Source: Salinivirgaceae bacterium (GTDB lineage Bacteria; Bacteroidota; Bacteroidia; Bacteroidales; SZUA-534). From it: a stretch of DNA of 36,169 nucleotides. The translations under genes were made by a program, and so were the position numbers. The stretch lies in contig JAUXEM010000013.1 in the NCBI GenBank assembly GCA_030620515.1, forward strand, positions 1 through 36,169, written 5' to 3'. Shown piece after piece: positions 8,968-19,254 of the stretch. Under the pieces are notes generated by a model. The model had not been told where the DNA came from. It was given only the letters and a program-made list of their open reading frames with translations, and searched no databases. The number at the start of each line of letters is the position of its first letter. Position 1 is the stretch's first letter.

Positions 8968-10434
8968 TTATTTGTCGTGTTTTATAATTTGATAAATGCT
9001 TTTTACTTTTATTAAGCCTATACTAAATGCTAATATTCCACTTAATGTTACCATTATGCCTAAACTAACTATCCAGTTATAAGGTAAGTCGCGCGAAATT
9101 ACACCAATTAAAATTACTCCGGCTGCAAATATCAGTAATAAAATTAAAAGTTTATAATTTACTCTAAGTTTAAACACTCTAAAAACTAAAATTATTTGAA
9201 TCAGAGCAATAAACGATTGAGTTATTAAGGCTGAAATTGCAGATCCAAGAGCTTGGTGTTTTGGTATTAACACTAAGTTTAGAACAACGCTTAATACTAC
9301 ACCAATAGCTGCCAATATATTAAGTTGTTTCAAATTGCCATTCGCTGTTAATAATGTTCCGAAAATATAGGTTGACGAAATAAACACAAAACCTGTCATT
9401 AATATACCAAAAATATCTGCTGAGTTTTGCACATGACTATGATATAGCACATTGATTATTTCGTTTCGGTAGAATACGCAGCTAGCAGCAATAATAACAG
9501 CTGGAATTATTATTAAAACAAAAGAAAGTTTTGTAAGCTGCCCAATTGGTTCCTTTAGTTTTAACATGCGCGAAAACATTGGCAATAATAAACCTGCAAA
9601 TAGCAATGCAAAATTTAATGCTCCATCTAAAAACACATAGCCTTGTGCATAAATTCCTGCTTGTTGGTTCCCATTAGGTAATAAGCGTTCTAGTAAAATT
9701 GAATCTATTCTTGTGTAAGCACCCATAAGTAATGCTAAAATAGCAAACGGATAACTTTTTTTGAGAATGGCTATTATAAACCCAAAGTCGAATTTAGGTT
9801 TTATTCTACCGCTATGAACAAGGACTAGAACAAATGTAATTATTGCTGTCAATACATAAGCCGCTGTTTGGGCAAATACAAACCATTTTATTTGAAATGG
9901 AGTTTTTGTAAAGTTTCCCCACAATAAAATACTGCAAAATAGTATCATGAGGGCACGATCTAATACTGAAATAAAACTGTCGGTTTTAAACAGATGTAAA
10001 CCGGCTAAATTAGACCTTAAGTAAAGAACAAAGGATAATAGAAACTGATTAAAAACAAGAAATAGTAGGAAAGTAATTTGTGTAGCATTATACCCTGAAA
10101 CCCAGGCAATGGAAATGCTAATTATGAAATATACTATGGATAAAAGTACTTTGAGTACAATGATATTGGAGAAATGCTTATTCAGTAATTTACTGTTCTG
10201 AGAAATATTGCGGTTATTAAAATTATTGATTCCCAAATCGAGAAACATATTAAGAATAACCGAAAAATTGAATAGAGCAAAATAAAATCCATACTCTTCT
10301 GGCCCAACAGCATTCTGTACACTAATGTTAATTCCAAATATCCAAAATGGCTTAACAAGTAGGTTAAGAAATAATAATAATGCCAGATTTGTTATAAATT
10401 TTCGCTTCACACTTCCCCTATTAGTGAATAGCAA
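8968..10434 (-). CDS. Oligosaccharide flippase / polysaccharide biosynthesis (MATE/Wzx-like) membrane protein
   Basis: 488 aa; many TM helices; FWIFGINISVQNAVGPEEYGFYFALFNFSVILNMFLDLGINNFNNRNIS pattern. Confidence 0.85.
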   Translation of the reverse strand: MLFTNRGSVKRKFITNLALLLFLNLLVKPFWIFGINISVQNAVGPEEYGFYFALFNFSVILNMFLDLGINNFNNRNISQNSKLLNKHFSNIIVLKVLLSIVYFIISISIAWVSGYNATQITFLLFLVFNQFLLSFVLYLRSNLAGLHLFKTDSFISVLDRALMILFCSILLWGNFTKTPFQIKWFVFAQTAAYVLTAIITFVLVLVHSGRIKPKFDFGFIIAILKKSYPFAILALLMGAYTRIDSILLERLLPNGNQQAGIYAQGYVFLDGALNFALLFAGLLLPMFSRMLKLKEPIGQLTKLSFVLIIIPAVIIAASCVFYRNEIINVLYHSHVQNSADIFGILMTGFVFISSTYIFGTLLTANGNLKQLNILAAIGVVLSVVLNLVLIPKHQALGSAISALITQSFIALIQIILVFRVFKLRVNYKLLILLLIFAAGVILIGVISRDLPYNWIVSLGIMVTLSGILAFSIGLIKVKSIYQIIKHDK

Positions 10435-10632
10435 CGAATATAGTATAATATGCTAGAATGAAAAAGAATTCCTTGCAAATTATCGGTAATATTTTGTTAT
10501 GAAGAATATTAGTATAAGTCTGGTTTTATTGGTTTGTTTTAAATTTGTAATGTTCTTATGAAATTGCCTGCATTCACCCAACTATTAAATATATTGCAAT
10601 AAATATCAAAAAGAACGAGTAAAGGGAATTTT

Positions 10633-11484
10633 CTATTTGTGTATTTTAATCCAAAACGAACCACCATGCCTTTCAACACCCTCTAAATTAGGGTGATTCC
10701 AAATCGGTTCAATTTGTTTTTTTAGTTCTTGATCCTCATATATGAAATAATTTGGCAGTATAGATTCATATTTTTCGCTGTTTGCTAGTAAATACATTGC
10801 TAAACCATATTGTTCTGAATAAAACCTATCACACATAAACTGTGGATAATCATATGGCAAATAAATATCATGAATGTGGACTATTACGCCCTTTTTTAAA
10901 AAAGGAAGAACCTCTAGATAAAAAACAAGCGAATCGGAATTAGGGAGTATTCTGTGAGAATTGTCTATAAATAAAATATCATTTTCCTCAAGTTCATGTA
11001 GAAAACTAAAATCAATATCTTCAAAAGGTTTTCTAATTACTTCATCTGCTAATTCATCAATTTCAGCTCTTGGTTGTGGATCAATTGAAATAATTTTTGT
11101 GTTAAGATTATTATCTTGCTTTGCTTTATAGGCAACTTTTGTTGAGTTTCCAGATCCAATTTCAATATATTTATTTGGTTTAATCTCAGATATTAGGGTA
11201 TATATACCAATAATATCTAAACCTGGCAAAAAATTATTATTCCAAACAGGAGCCAAATTATTTGTGGTAGAAATGCTTTTTCTTATTTCGTGGATTTTAT
11301 TAGAATATGACAATGCTTTATTTATGTAATGCACATATGTTTCTCTATTCGAGTTTATTATATTATATAGTAATTTATGCGGAGGATTACCATGACCATA
11401 TCGAGGTTTAAAATTAACCTTGTACTCAAGAAAAAGATTTTGATGTTTAAGAGATAAAAACCTATATATTTCTTTAATATTCAT
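10633..11484 (-). CDS. Class I SAM-dependent methyltransferase-like protein
   Basis: 283 aa; KYIEIGSGNSTKVAYKA...IISIDPQPRAEID...DILFIDNSHR. Confidence 0.75.
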   Translation of the reverse strand: MNIKEIYRFLSLKHQNLFLEYKVNFKPRYGHGNPPHKLLYNIINSNRETYVHYINKALSYSNKIHEIRKSISTTNNLAPVWNNNFLPGLDIIGIYTLISEIKPNKYIEIGSGNSTKVAYKAKQDNNLNTKIISIDPQPRAEIDELADEVIRKPFEDIDFSFLHELEENDILFIDNSHRILPNSDSLVFYLEVLPFLKKGVIVHIHDIYLPYDYPQFMCDRFYSEQYGLAMYLLANSEKYESILPNYFIYEDQELKKQIEPIWNHPNLEGVERHGGSFWIKIHK

Positions 11485-11635
11485 ATTAAATTATTACTAA
11501 GAATGGGTGTTCAATATTCGTACTTCCAAAATTAAAATATTTTTTTATAATTACTATTTATTAGTTCCATTTTCGAGAATATTACATGTTTTTTATTCAA
11601 CGAATAATCTTTTACATTTGCTCAAAATCAAACTA

Positions 11636-12241
11636 ATGGCAAATTTACTTCCGTATTTTAAAAAGGGTGTTATTGAAGCAGGGTGTGATGAAGCAGGGCG
11701 AGGTTGTTTGGCGGGTCCCGTATATGCGGCTGCTGTAATTTTACCTGTAGATTTTAATCATAGTGTGTTAAACGATTCAAAACAACTTTCTGAGAAAAAG
11801 CGCTACCAAGTAAGAGAGTATATACTTGAAAATGCTATTGAATGGGCTGTTGGGGTCTGCTCAGCTCAAGAGGTAGATCAGCATAATGTATTAAATGCGT
11901 CTATTATTAGCATGCAAAAAGCTCTAAGCCAATTAAAAGTAGGTTTTGAGCACATTATAATTGATGGAAATAAGTTTAAACCTTATGGTACCATTCCTTA
12001 TGAAACTATTGTAAAAGGCGACGGTAAATATTTCTCGATTGCTGCGGCTTCAGTTCTGGCAAAGACTTATCGCGACGACTATATGCTTGAATTACACGAA
12101 AAGTATCCGGAGTATAATTGGAAGAGAAACAAAGGGTATCCAACAAAAATTCATCGAGCTGCTATTAAAGAGTTTGGAATTTCGCCTTTTCATAGAAAGA
12201 CATTTCGTTTGTTAGACAAACAGTTGAAATTAGAATTTTAG
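11636..12241 (+). CDS. rnhB: Ribonuclease HII
   Basis: GVIEAGCDEAGRGCLAGPVYAAAVIL, IIDGNKF, SIAAASVLAKTYRD, NKGYPTKIH. The track start at 11507 is an upstream extension; ATG at 11636 gives 201 aa. Confidence 0.95.
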   Translation: MANLLPYFKKGVIEAGCDEAGRGCLAGPVYAAAVILPVDFNHSVLNDSKQLSEKKRYQVREYILENAIEWAVGVCSAQEVDQHNVLNASIISMQKALSQLKVGFEHIIIDGNKFKPYGTIPYETIVKGDGKYFSIAAASVLAKTYRDDYMLELHEKYPEYNWKRNKGYPTKIHRAAIKEFGISPFHRKTFRLLDKQLKLEF

Positions 12242-12317
12242 CTCTTGGAGTATAATTCCCCGAGAATTATTTACTGTATATAATTGAATACCAACAAAAA
12301 GACAGATAAATGCTCAG

Positions 12318-12478
12318 GGCAACCGCATTCAAAAATATAAAAACAATCCACTACTTGCTCAAATCTGCACTAAAATAATTAAAAATCAACTTTAGTTGAT
12401 TTAAATTCGTGTTAATTTAGTGTAATTCGTGGAGAAACAAACTGTGTTTCATTAATTTAAATTCTAAATGCGGTTACC
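12318..12478. repeat. Small inverted-repeat-bounded intergenic element
   Basis: GGCAACCGCATT (12318-12329) vs AATGCGGTTACC (12467-12478), 11/12; internal perfect hairpin AAATCAAC-TTTA-GTTGATTT (12383-12402) and ATTCGTG..AATTTAGTGTAATTCGTGG low-complexity repeat. Confidence 0.5.
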
Positions 12479-12498
12479 ATGGCTAAATGCTGCCTCTT

Positions 12499-12765
12499 TT
12501 ATTTTATTAATTTGCGTAGTTTCTCAAATATTTTGTCTGCTTCGGTAATTAATTCTTGTCTTACCTTTCTGAAATATTTAGTTGACACTTCCTCTGGATT
12601 GTTAATTTTCTTAATCAATGAATTCCGCAATTCAACGGCTTCTTCAACTAATTTTACTGCCTTATCTCTTTTTTCAGGATGTAAAGACATGTAAGTGTTA
12701 CAATCTGAAATTATTTCGTAAGAAAGATAATTTACCTCGTTTTTTAGATCTCTAATTTTAGCCAT
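12499..12765 (-). CDS. Conserved-looking small alpha-helical hypothetical protein
   Basis: 88 aa, charged, helical, stands alone in an otherwise repeat-rich intergenic region. Confidence 0.6.
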   Translation of the reverse strand: MAKIRDLKNEVNYLSYEIISDCNTYMSLHPEKRDKAVKLVEEAVELRNSLIKKINNPEEVSTKYFRKVRQELITEADKIFEKLRKLIK

Positions 12766-12864
12766 GCTATAAAATATTTATTATAAAGCGAAAATACAAA
12801 TTGGGCACGAATTATTAAAATATTTACCCCTATTTATTTTTCTTGTTTTTTTGTTTTGTTTTTT

Positions 12865-12974
12865 CCCGACTAACCAGTCGGGCAGGTTGAATTTTAAAGC
12901 CTAGTGGGCCTGCCCCGAGGATTTTTTATTGTCAAATTATAGGTTAAAACCCTGCTAACTACCCTAGCGGTAGT
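12865..12974. repeat. Palindromic REP-like repeat cluster
   Basis: CCCGACT-AACC-AGTCGGG (12865-12882); GGGCAGG (12880-12886)/CCTGCCC (12909-12915); ACTACC/GGTAGT (12958-12974). Confidence 0.65.
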
Positions 12975-13039
12975 CAGGTTTTATTGCAGCTACTTTAGTT
13001 TCTATAAATTTCCTCTTTTAAGGGCAAAGCCACTAAGGT

Positions 13040-13101
13040 ACTAAGACACAAAGTGAAAAAGTCCATTAACAATACTCTTAGTGACTTTGTGTCTTCGTAG
13101 T
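13040..13101. repeat. Inverted 'ACTAAGACACAAAGT' dispersed-type repeat
   Basis: ACTAAGACACAAAGT (13040-13054) and ACTTTGTGTCTTCGTAGT (13084-13101) in opposite orientation. Confidence 0.6.
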
Positions 13102-13134
13102 AAAAAATGTGCGAATTTCATTCGCTTTCAAAAC

Positions 13135-13155
13135 CTATGGATTTTTAATCCATAG
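13135..13155 (-). terminator. Probable terminator downstream of mrp
   Basis: CTATGGATT (13135-13143)/AATCCATAG (13147-13155); minus strand followed by GTTTTG. Confidence 0.55.
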
Positions 13156-13159
13156 TGGT

Positions 13160-14281
13160 TTAGTTTGTACTACAACCTTTGCTATTTTCATCAATTAGAA
13201 CTCTCTGGGTTGTTAAACGGTTTGTGTTTCTACTTTCAACAATATCGATAAAATTACTTGCCATATCATAAAAAGCCTTACCAGTAATTGTATTTTCATC
13301 AACCGCAACAGGAGTTCCAGAATCTCCCCCCTCGCGAATACTTTGTACTATTGGAATTTGACCCAATAAAGGAGTATTTATTTTTTCAGCCAATTCTTTA
13401 CAACCATCTTTGCCAAATATATAATATTTGTTTTCAGGCAGTTCTGCAGGAGTAAACCAAGCCATGTTTTCTACAAGACCAAGTACAGGGACATTAATTT
13501 TTTCTCCTTTAAACATGTTTATTCCCTTTATAGCATCGGCTAAAGCAACACTTTGCGGCGTGCTTACAATTACAGCACCTGTTACTGCAAGTTCTTGTAC
13601 TAGTGTTAAGTGAATGTCGCTTGTGCCAGGTGGTAGGTCAATTAATAGGTAATCTAACTTTCCCCAGTCGCCTTGAAAAAGTAATTGCTTAAGTGCGCCA
13701 GAAGCCATTGGGCCTCGCCAAACTAATGCATCTACCGGATTAACAAAAAAGCCAATAGATAACATTTTCACTCCATATTTTTCAGCAGGAGTAATTATCT
13801 CCTTCCCATTTCTATTTGTAACCTCAGGTTTAGCATCTTCTAATCCAAACATTTTTGGCACCGATGGTCCAAAAATATCGGCATCAACTAAACCAACCGA
13901 TTTGCCTTGTTTTGCTAAAGCGACAGCCAAATTTGAAGCAACAGTTGATTTTCCAACGCCACCTTTACCTGATGCAATAGCAATAATATTTTTCACACCT
14001 TCTAAAGAAGATTCTGTTTCGTCTTCTTTTATTGTCATGGCTTTTATATTGCCTCGAATCTCAACAGTATTGCCTAAGCCTGCTTCAATAGCAGCAACGC
14101 AGTCTTTTTTAAGATTTGCAATGTTTGTTGTATTTGCTTTATTGAATACCAAAGAAAATGAAATCTTATTATCTTCAATAACTAATTCTTGTACCATCCC
14201 TAAAGAAATAATATCTTTTTTGTGTTCGGGGTGTATTACCTTGCGTAAAGCCGCAAAAACTTGTTCTGTTGAATATGACAT
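13160..14281 (-). CDS. mrp: Mrp/NBP35 family ATP-binding Fe-S carrier protein
   Basis: 373 aa; IIAIASGKGGVGKSTVASNLAVALAKQGKSVGLVDADIFGPSVPKMFG; DYLLIDLPPGTSDIHLTLVQ; N-terminal DUF59-like region. Confidence 0.95.
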   Translation of the reverse strand: MSYSTEQVFAALRKVIHPEHKKDIISLGMVQELVIEDNKISFSLVFNKANTTNIANLKKDCVAAIEAGLGNTVEIRGNIKAMTIKEDETESSLEGVKNIIAIASGKGGVGKSTVASNLAVALAKQGKSVGLVDADIFGPSVPKMFGLEDAKPEVTNRNGKEIITPAEKYGVKMLSIGFFVNPVDALVWRGPMASGALKQLLFQGDWGKLDYLLIDLPPGTSDIHLTLVQELAVTGAVIVSTPQSVALADAIKGINMFKGEKINVPVLGLVENMAWFTPAELPENKYYIFGKDGCKELAEKINTPLLGQIPIVQSIREGGDSGTPVAVDENTITGKAFYDMASNFIDIVESRNTNRLTTQRVLIDENSKGCSTN

Positions 14282-14579
14282 AACTATTTTTACATTTTAA
14301 CTTATTAGCAGAATTAACGGTTTAAAACGTTTTTTGTTCCTTGCAAAAAGATAAAACCGGCAATAATTAAGCCGGTTTCAATTTATATGACAAATTAACT
14401 TAGAATCTGTTTAAGCTTGGTATAATTTGTTTCCATCTAAAATAAACGCATGACTTAACTCCTGTGTGAGCAGAAATGTCGAATTTTATCCTTTATCTCT
14501 GTTACAATGGTTCGGCATACTTTTATATCTATCTGATATATAATTAATTACAATAATTGGCACAATATGACTAATTGAC

Positions 14580-15000
14580 CTGTCTGCGGCAAGGCAGACT
14601 TAATATAAAATTTTTGCAACTTAGCGGCTTTGTGAGAAACAAAGACCTGTCTGCCACAGGCAGGTTTAACGCAGTAATACTATTAAAAACATCGTTAAAA
14701 TAAATAGTTCTTTGCATAAAGCTGTTTCACAAGACACAAATAAATATCGCAAATAATTATAAATAGAAATTTCATAGTAATAGTAGGTTTTGAAAGGATT
14801 AATATTTGAAATATGATTTTGCTTTTCAATATAGTGAAAGAGCACTATAAAATAGCCTGCCTGATGGTAGGTAGGTGATTCAAACCTCAACATAAGCACA
14901 AATTTTAAACGGATGAAACCATCATGCGAGGGAGGCCCGCCTGAACAAATCGAGCAGGCAAATATTTACAGTCAAGCCTGCCAGTAGCAGACAAGCTCGC
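14580..15000. repeat. Cluster of degenerate CCTGTCTGCC/GCCTGCC palindromic repeats
   Basis: CCTGTCTGCGGCAAGGCAGAC (~14581), CCTGTCTGCCACAGGCAGG (~14647), CCTGCCTGATGGTAGGTAGG (~14857), CGCCTG..CAGGC and GCCTGCCAGTAGCAGAC (~14938-14995). Confidence 0.6.
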
Positions 15001-15266
15001 ACTAAAGGATATGATTAAAAATGAATACTTAACTAATTTTTAAACGGATGAAAGAATTTATCTTTAAAGAAAATATAAACTATGGTAAAAATTTAATGAA
15101 AATATAACAAATGGCTTATACTTACAGGCGTTCAAGTATGTAGATATGTGGATAAAGCAATCAATTAATTTGAAGAAACTAATGTAAATAGAAAATAAAA
15201 TGATTTTTATGCTAAACAGTTGTTATTATGTTATGTTTTTTTTAGAAATTGTAAAAAATTATAAAT

Positions 15267-15671
15267 ATGGATTTTAATTGGCAAGGAAAAGTTATATTGA
15301 TAGCAGAAGATGAACTAGCAAATTTCCTTTTTGTTGAAAAAATATTTGAGGGAACAAAAGTCTCAATTATTAGAGCTCACGATGGTTCTGAAGCGATAGA
15401 TTTCGTTCTCAATAATTCAAATATAGATTTAGTATTAATGGATATTTATATGCCAAATGTTGACGGGTTTGAGGCAACTAAAATTATAAAAGAAATGAAG
15501 CCAAATTTACCAGTTATTGCTCAAACCTGCTACGATAAGGATATTGACATAAAAAAAATAGAGCAAGCACAGTTCAGTGCTTTTATTAGAAAGCCAATAA
15601 ATATTAATAAATTATTAGTTGTTGTCGAAAAGTATTTAAAACCCTCGTTAATTGCGGATGCGGATATTTAG
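15267..15671 (+). CDS. Stand-alone response regulator receiver (REC) protein
   Basis: 134 aa; ILIAEDE, LVLMDIYMPNVDGFEATKIIKE, AQTC, FIRKPIN: DD/D/T/K signature, no output domain. Confidence 0.9.
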   Translation: MDFNWQGKVILIAEDELANFLFVEKIFEGTKVSIIRAHDGSEAIDFVLNNSNIDLVLMDIYMPNVDGFEATKIIKEMKPNLPVIAQTCYDKDIDIKKIEQAQFSAFIRKPININKLLVVVEKYLKPSLIADADI

Positions 15672-15699
15672 AATAGGTTAAACAAATTAATAATTTGTA

Positions 15700-16422
15700 T
15701 TACATATTATCAAGTTTCAAATTTGAGAATGACAGCTTTTCATGCTTTCTGTATACGTATACAACTCCATAAGATGCACACTTTACCCGTTTTTCTTCAG
15801 CATCTAAATCGTTGTAGGTATTTTCAATTTCATTCCAAAGGGTTAAAATAATACGATCGGCATTATCGCGTAAGACAGAAATTTTTATGAGAGCTTTGTT
15901 GTGCGACTCCTGTAGATATTTCTGATTTTTATGTATCCTTAAGAAATCCTCATAATGAACCTTTACTCTTGCAATTGATGGGTTAGTTACTGGAGACTGC
16001 CCAGTGAAAAGCCTTTTTTCTTCTCCTGCAATTATTCTTTCTCCCCATTTAATAATATCGTTCTCAGTATTTAGTCTAGGTAGCTTTTTATCATATTCCT
16101 CTAAATTAAATAGATTTCTCGTTTCTAATTTTAGTTCACCACGAATAATGGAAAAATTTAATACTTGTATAAAATGCGAAATAAATAAACGTGCTTTTCT
16201 TAAATATTCAATATGTTTTTTATTTTTCTCAGCTTGCCGTTCTAAAGATTCTTTCTGAATATCAGTAGTTTGTTTGAATTCAGGAAAGAAATACTTTAAT
16301 TCTTGATAAGTTGAAATATTATAGGCTAATTGGTATGGGGGTATTTTTTCAGCAATTACTAGTGCCTTTTGCATAGCTCGTAATCGGGCACTGTCTGTAT
16401 TCGGAAGTCGACGATAAGGCAT
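15700..16422 (-). CDS. Hypothetical protein
   Basis: 240 aa, helical, no recognised motif; good-length ORF with Bacteroidota-like composition. Confidence 0.65.
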   Translation of the reverse strand: MPYRRLPNTDSARLRAMQKALVIAEKIPPYQLAYNISTYQELKYFFPEFKQTTDIQKESLERQAEKNKKHIEYLRKARLFISHFIQVLNFSIIRGELKLETRNLFNLEEYDKKLPRLNTENDIIKWGERIIAGEEKRLFTGQSPVTNPSIARVKVHYEDFLRIHKNQKYLQESHNKALIKISVLRDNADRIILTLWNEIENTYNDLDAEEKRVKCASYGVVYVYRKHEKLSFSNLKLDNM

Positions 16423-16747
16423 ACCTTAGATATTTGTAAGTACGAATATAACAACCTAAACTATAAAATGCAAGCCATTCGCAATTTAAATGTGCTGAAA
16501 TACAAAAAGATAACCTAATTTTTATGTTTTTATACTTAACCTTTATAGAAAAAATATTACAGTAGTTCCTAATTAACATAAGTTACCCAAATAGAACAAA
16601 ACGACTTTTTTTGCGTAATAGCTGTAACGTATTCAAAAAAAAGGAGACTTAATAAGGACGATATGTACTATTGTATACAACATATAGTACATATTAGTAA
16701 TAACATTTTTTTATATTTTATTTGCACTGAATTTTAAATTTTTTTAA

Positions 16748-18940
16748 ATGAAACGTATTTCAATTTTTCTTATCGGATTGTTTTTGTTCACTTCATTTGT
16801 TTCAAAAGCTGATGAAGGCATGTGGCTACCAATCCTAATTAATCAGAATATGGCAACCATGACTGAAAAAGGGTTGCAATTATCAGCTGATGATATTTAT
16901 AATATTAATTCATCAAGCTTAAAAGATGCAATAATTGCATTAGATGGTGGAAATTGTACTGGTGAGATAATTTCTGGTGAGGGCTTAGTTTTAACTAACC
17001 ACCATTGTGGATATGGTGAAATTCAAGCGCATAGTTCTAAAGAACATAATTATCTTGCTGATGGTTTTTGGGCAATGAGTAAAAAAGAAGAACTCCCGAA
17101 TCCTGGAAAAACAGCTTCTTTTTTAATTAGAGTAGAAGAAATAACCAAGCAAATATTATCTCAAATACCTGAAACTGCAACACAAGCTGAAAGGAATAAG
17201 TTGGTAGATAGCATTGCAAGCACAATTGCAGATGAGGCAACAAAAGACAGCCACTATAAAGCAGACGTAGAGAGCATGTTTAAAGGAAATGCTTATTACC
17301 TTTTTATTTATGAGGTTTTTCAAGATGTTCGTTTAGTAGGAGCACCACCTGAAACTATTGGAAAATATGGTGCTGATACTGACAACTGGATGTGGCCGCG
17401 CCATACAGCTGACTTTAGTTTGTTTAGAGTGTATATGGGTGCTGATGGCAAACCAGCTCCTTACGCTGAAGATAATGTGCCTATTAAGCCAAAGCATTTT
17501 TTGCCTATTTCAATTGATGGTATTGAAAAAAACGATTTTGCTATGATTATGGGCTATCCTGGTCATACACAACGCTATATGACATCTTATGAATTAAAGT
17601 ATACAATTGAGCATATTAATCCAAATATATCGAAAATTAGAGGGGTTAAGCAAAATGCTTGGAAAGCTGATATGGATAAAGATGTTGATGTTTATATTAA
17701 GTATGCATCAAAATTTGCTCGTTCATCAAACTATTGGAAATATGCAATTGCACAAAACAAAGCTCTTAAAAGACTAGATGTTTATGGGCAAAAACAAGAA
17801 TTAGAAAATGAATTTATTTCTTGGATAAATGAAGATGATGTAAGACTAAAGAAATATGGCTCTGCTCTTTCGTTAATTGAGGACGCCGTAAACACAAGTA
17901 GTGATACTAAAACTGCTCAGTTGTATTTTCGCGAAACACTAATACAAGGAGCGGAAGCGTTTCTATTTGCTCGTAAAGCAAATAAACTTAATAGCGCATT
18001 AATAGCAGTAGATAACGTAGATGCTAGTGTTGACAAATTTAAGACTTTCGCAAAAGCCTTTTTTAAAGATTATAATGCACCAACAGACAAAGCAGCTACT
18101 AAAGTTTTAATAAAACTATTTATTCAAGATGTACCAGAAAAGTATTATCCTGAATATATTAAAACTGTAATACAAGGAAAATATAAAGGCAACGTAGATA
18201 AATATGTAGACGATTTGTTTAAAAAATCGATTTTTGTTGATGAGGTTAAATTGAATGCTTTTCTAGAAAAACCTAGTGCTAAAGCACTAAGTAAAGATCC
18301 TGTATTTTCAGCTTCGGCAAGTATTTTTTCTACTTATTTTATGACTTTTAATATGCAGGAACAAGCAAATCTTAATAAACAAGAAGGTATGCGTTTATTG
18401 GTTAGTGGTTTATTAGAAATGAAATCTGATAAAGTGTTTTATCCTGATGCAAACTCAACTATGCGTTTAACATATGGGTCGGTGGGCGATTACTTTCCAG
18501 CTGATGCAAAACATTACGACTATTTTACCACACTAAAAGGTGTTATGGAGAAAGAAGATCCAGATGTGAAAGAGTTTAATGTACCAGCTAAGCTTAAAGA
18601 GATTTACAAAAATAAAGATTACGGTAGTTATGGCAATGAAGATGGAACAATGAATGTTTGTTTCACTACAAATAATGATATTACTGGCGGAAACTCAGGT
18701 AGTCCGGTAATTAATAGTAAGGGCCAATTAATTGGTTTAGCTTTTGATGGAAACTATGAGGCTATGAGTGGAGATATTGCTTTTGAGCAAGTAATGCAAA
18801 AGTGTATTAACGTTGATATTCGTTATGTTTTATTGCTAATTGATAAATTTGCAGGAGCCCAAAATTTAATAGACGAATTGAATATAGTTAAAACAATGCC
18901 TACCCAGGTAGTTAAGGAAGAAGCTGTACCTGTTCAATAA
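16748..18940 (+). CDS. S46 family dipeptidyl peptidase (DPP7-like)
   Basis: 730 aa; signal peptide; LDGGNCTGEIISGEGLVLTNHHCGYGEIQ (catalytic His), NDITGGNSGSPVINSKGQLIGLAFDGNYEAMSGDIAFE (catalytic Ser). Confidence 0.93.
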   Translation: MKRISIFLIGLFLFTSFVSKADEGMWLPILINQNMATMTEKGLQLSADDIYNINSSSLKDAIIALDGGNCTGEIISGEGLVLTNHHCGYGEIQAHSSKEHNYLADGFWAMSKKEELPNPGKTASFLIRVEEITKQILSQIPETATQAERNKLVDSIASTIADEATKDSHYKADVESMFKGNAYYLFIYEVFQDVRLVGAPPETIGKYGADTDNWMWPRHTADFSLFRVYMGADGKPAPYAEDNVPIKPKHFLPISIDGIEKNDFAMIMGYPGHTQRYMTSYELKYTIEHINPNISKIRGVKQNAWKADMDKDVDVYIKYASKFARSSNYWKYAIAQNKALKRLDVYGQKQELENEFISWINEDDVRLKKYGSALSLIEDAVNTSSDTKTAQLYFRETLIQGAEAFLFARKANKLNSALIAVDNVDASVDKFKTFAKAFFKDYNAPTDKAATKVLIKLFIQDVPEKYYPEYIKTVIQGKYKGNVDKYVDDLFKKSIFVDEVKLNAFLEKPSAKALSKDPVFSASASIFSTYFMTFNMQEQANLNKQEGMRLLVSGLLEMKSDKVFYPDANSTMRLTYGSVGDYFPADAKHYDYFTTLKGVMEKEDPDVKEFNVPAKLKEIYKNKDYGSYGNEDGTMNVCFTTNNDITGGNSGSPVINSKGQLIGLAFDGNYEAMSGDIAFEQVMQKCINVDIRYVLLLIDKFAGAQNLIDELNIVKTMPTQVVKEEAVPVQ

Positions 18941-18970
18941 GAACTAAACACAATACTATAATTAAAGAGA

Positions 18971-18996
18971 GTGTCCGAATAAGGGCACTTTTTTTA
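18971..18996 (+). terminator. Intrinsic terminator after S46 peptidase
   Basis: GTGTCC-GAATAA-GGGCAC followed by TTTTTTT. Confidence 0.7.
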
Positions 18997-19254
18997 CTGC
19001 AAATTCTATTACAATAGCCCTTTACGCTTTCGTATATATCTTATTTTAAGCCTTTTGTATTGAGAGATATATTTTTCTATATACTTGCTTATTAGGTATA
19101 TATAATCGCACTACCTTCCCGAATAAGTCAGCCTGACTGGCGGCAGAAAGAGCGGGCTCAAACCTGTCTGGCGCAAAGGCATATCTCATAATATAACATG
19201 CTATTGTATAACTAGTTACCATAAATAATGCTAAATAAATAATTTTTGAAATAG

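Noticed and set aside
12479-12694. Plus-strand ORF of 71 aa
   Set aside because: Antisense to the 88-aa helical protein 12499-12765, which has the better composition and start context.
14666-14899. ORF of 77 aa on the minus strand
   Set aside because: Lies in repeat-rich AT-rich intergenic DNA with low-complexity translation; likely chance ORF.
12242-15266. Repeats considered as a CRISPR array
   Set aside because: Repeats are inverted, degenerate and irregularly spaced; no regular direct repeats with unique spacers and no cas genes in the window.
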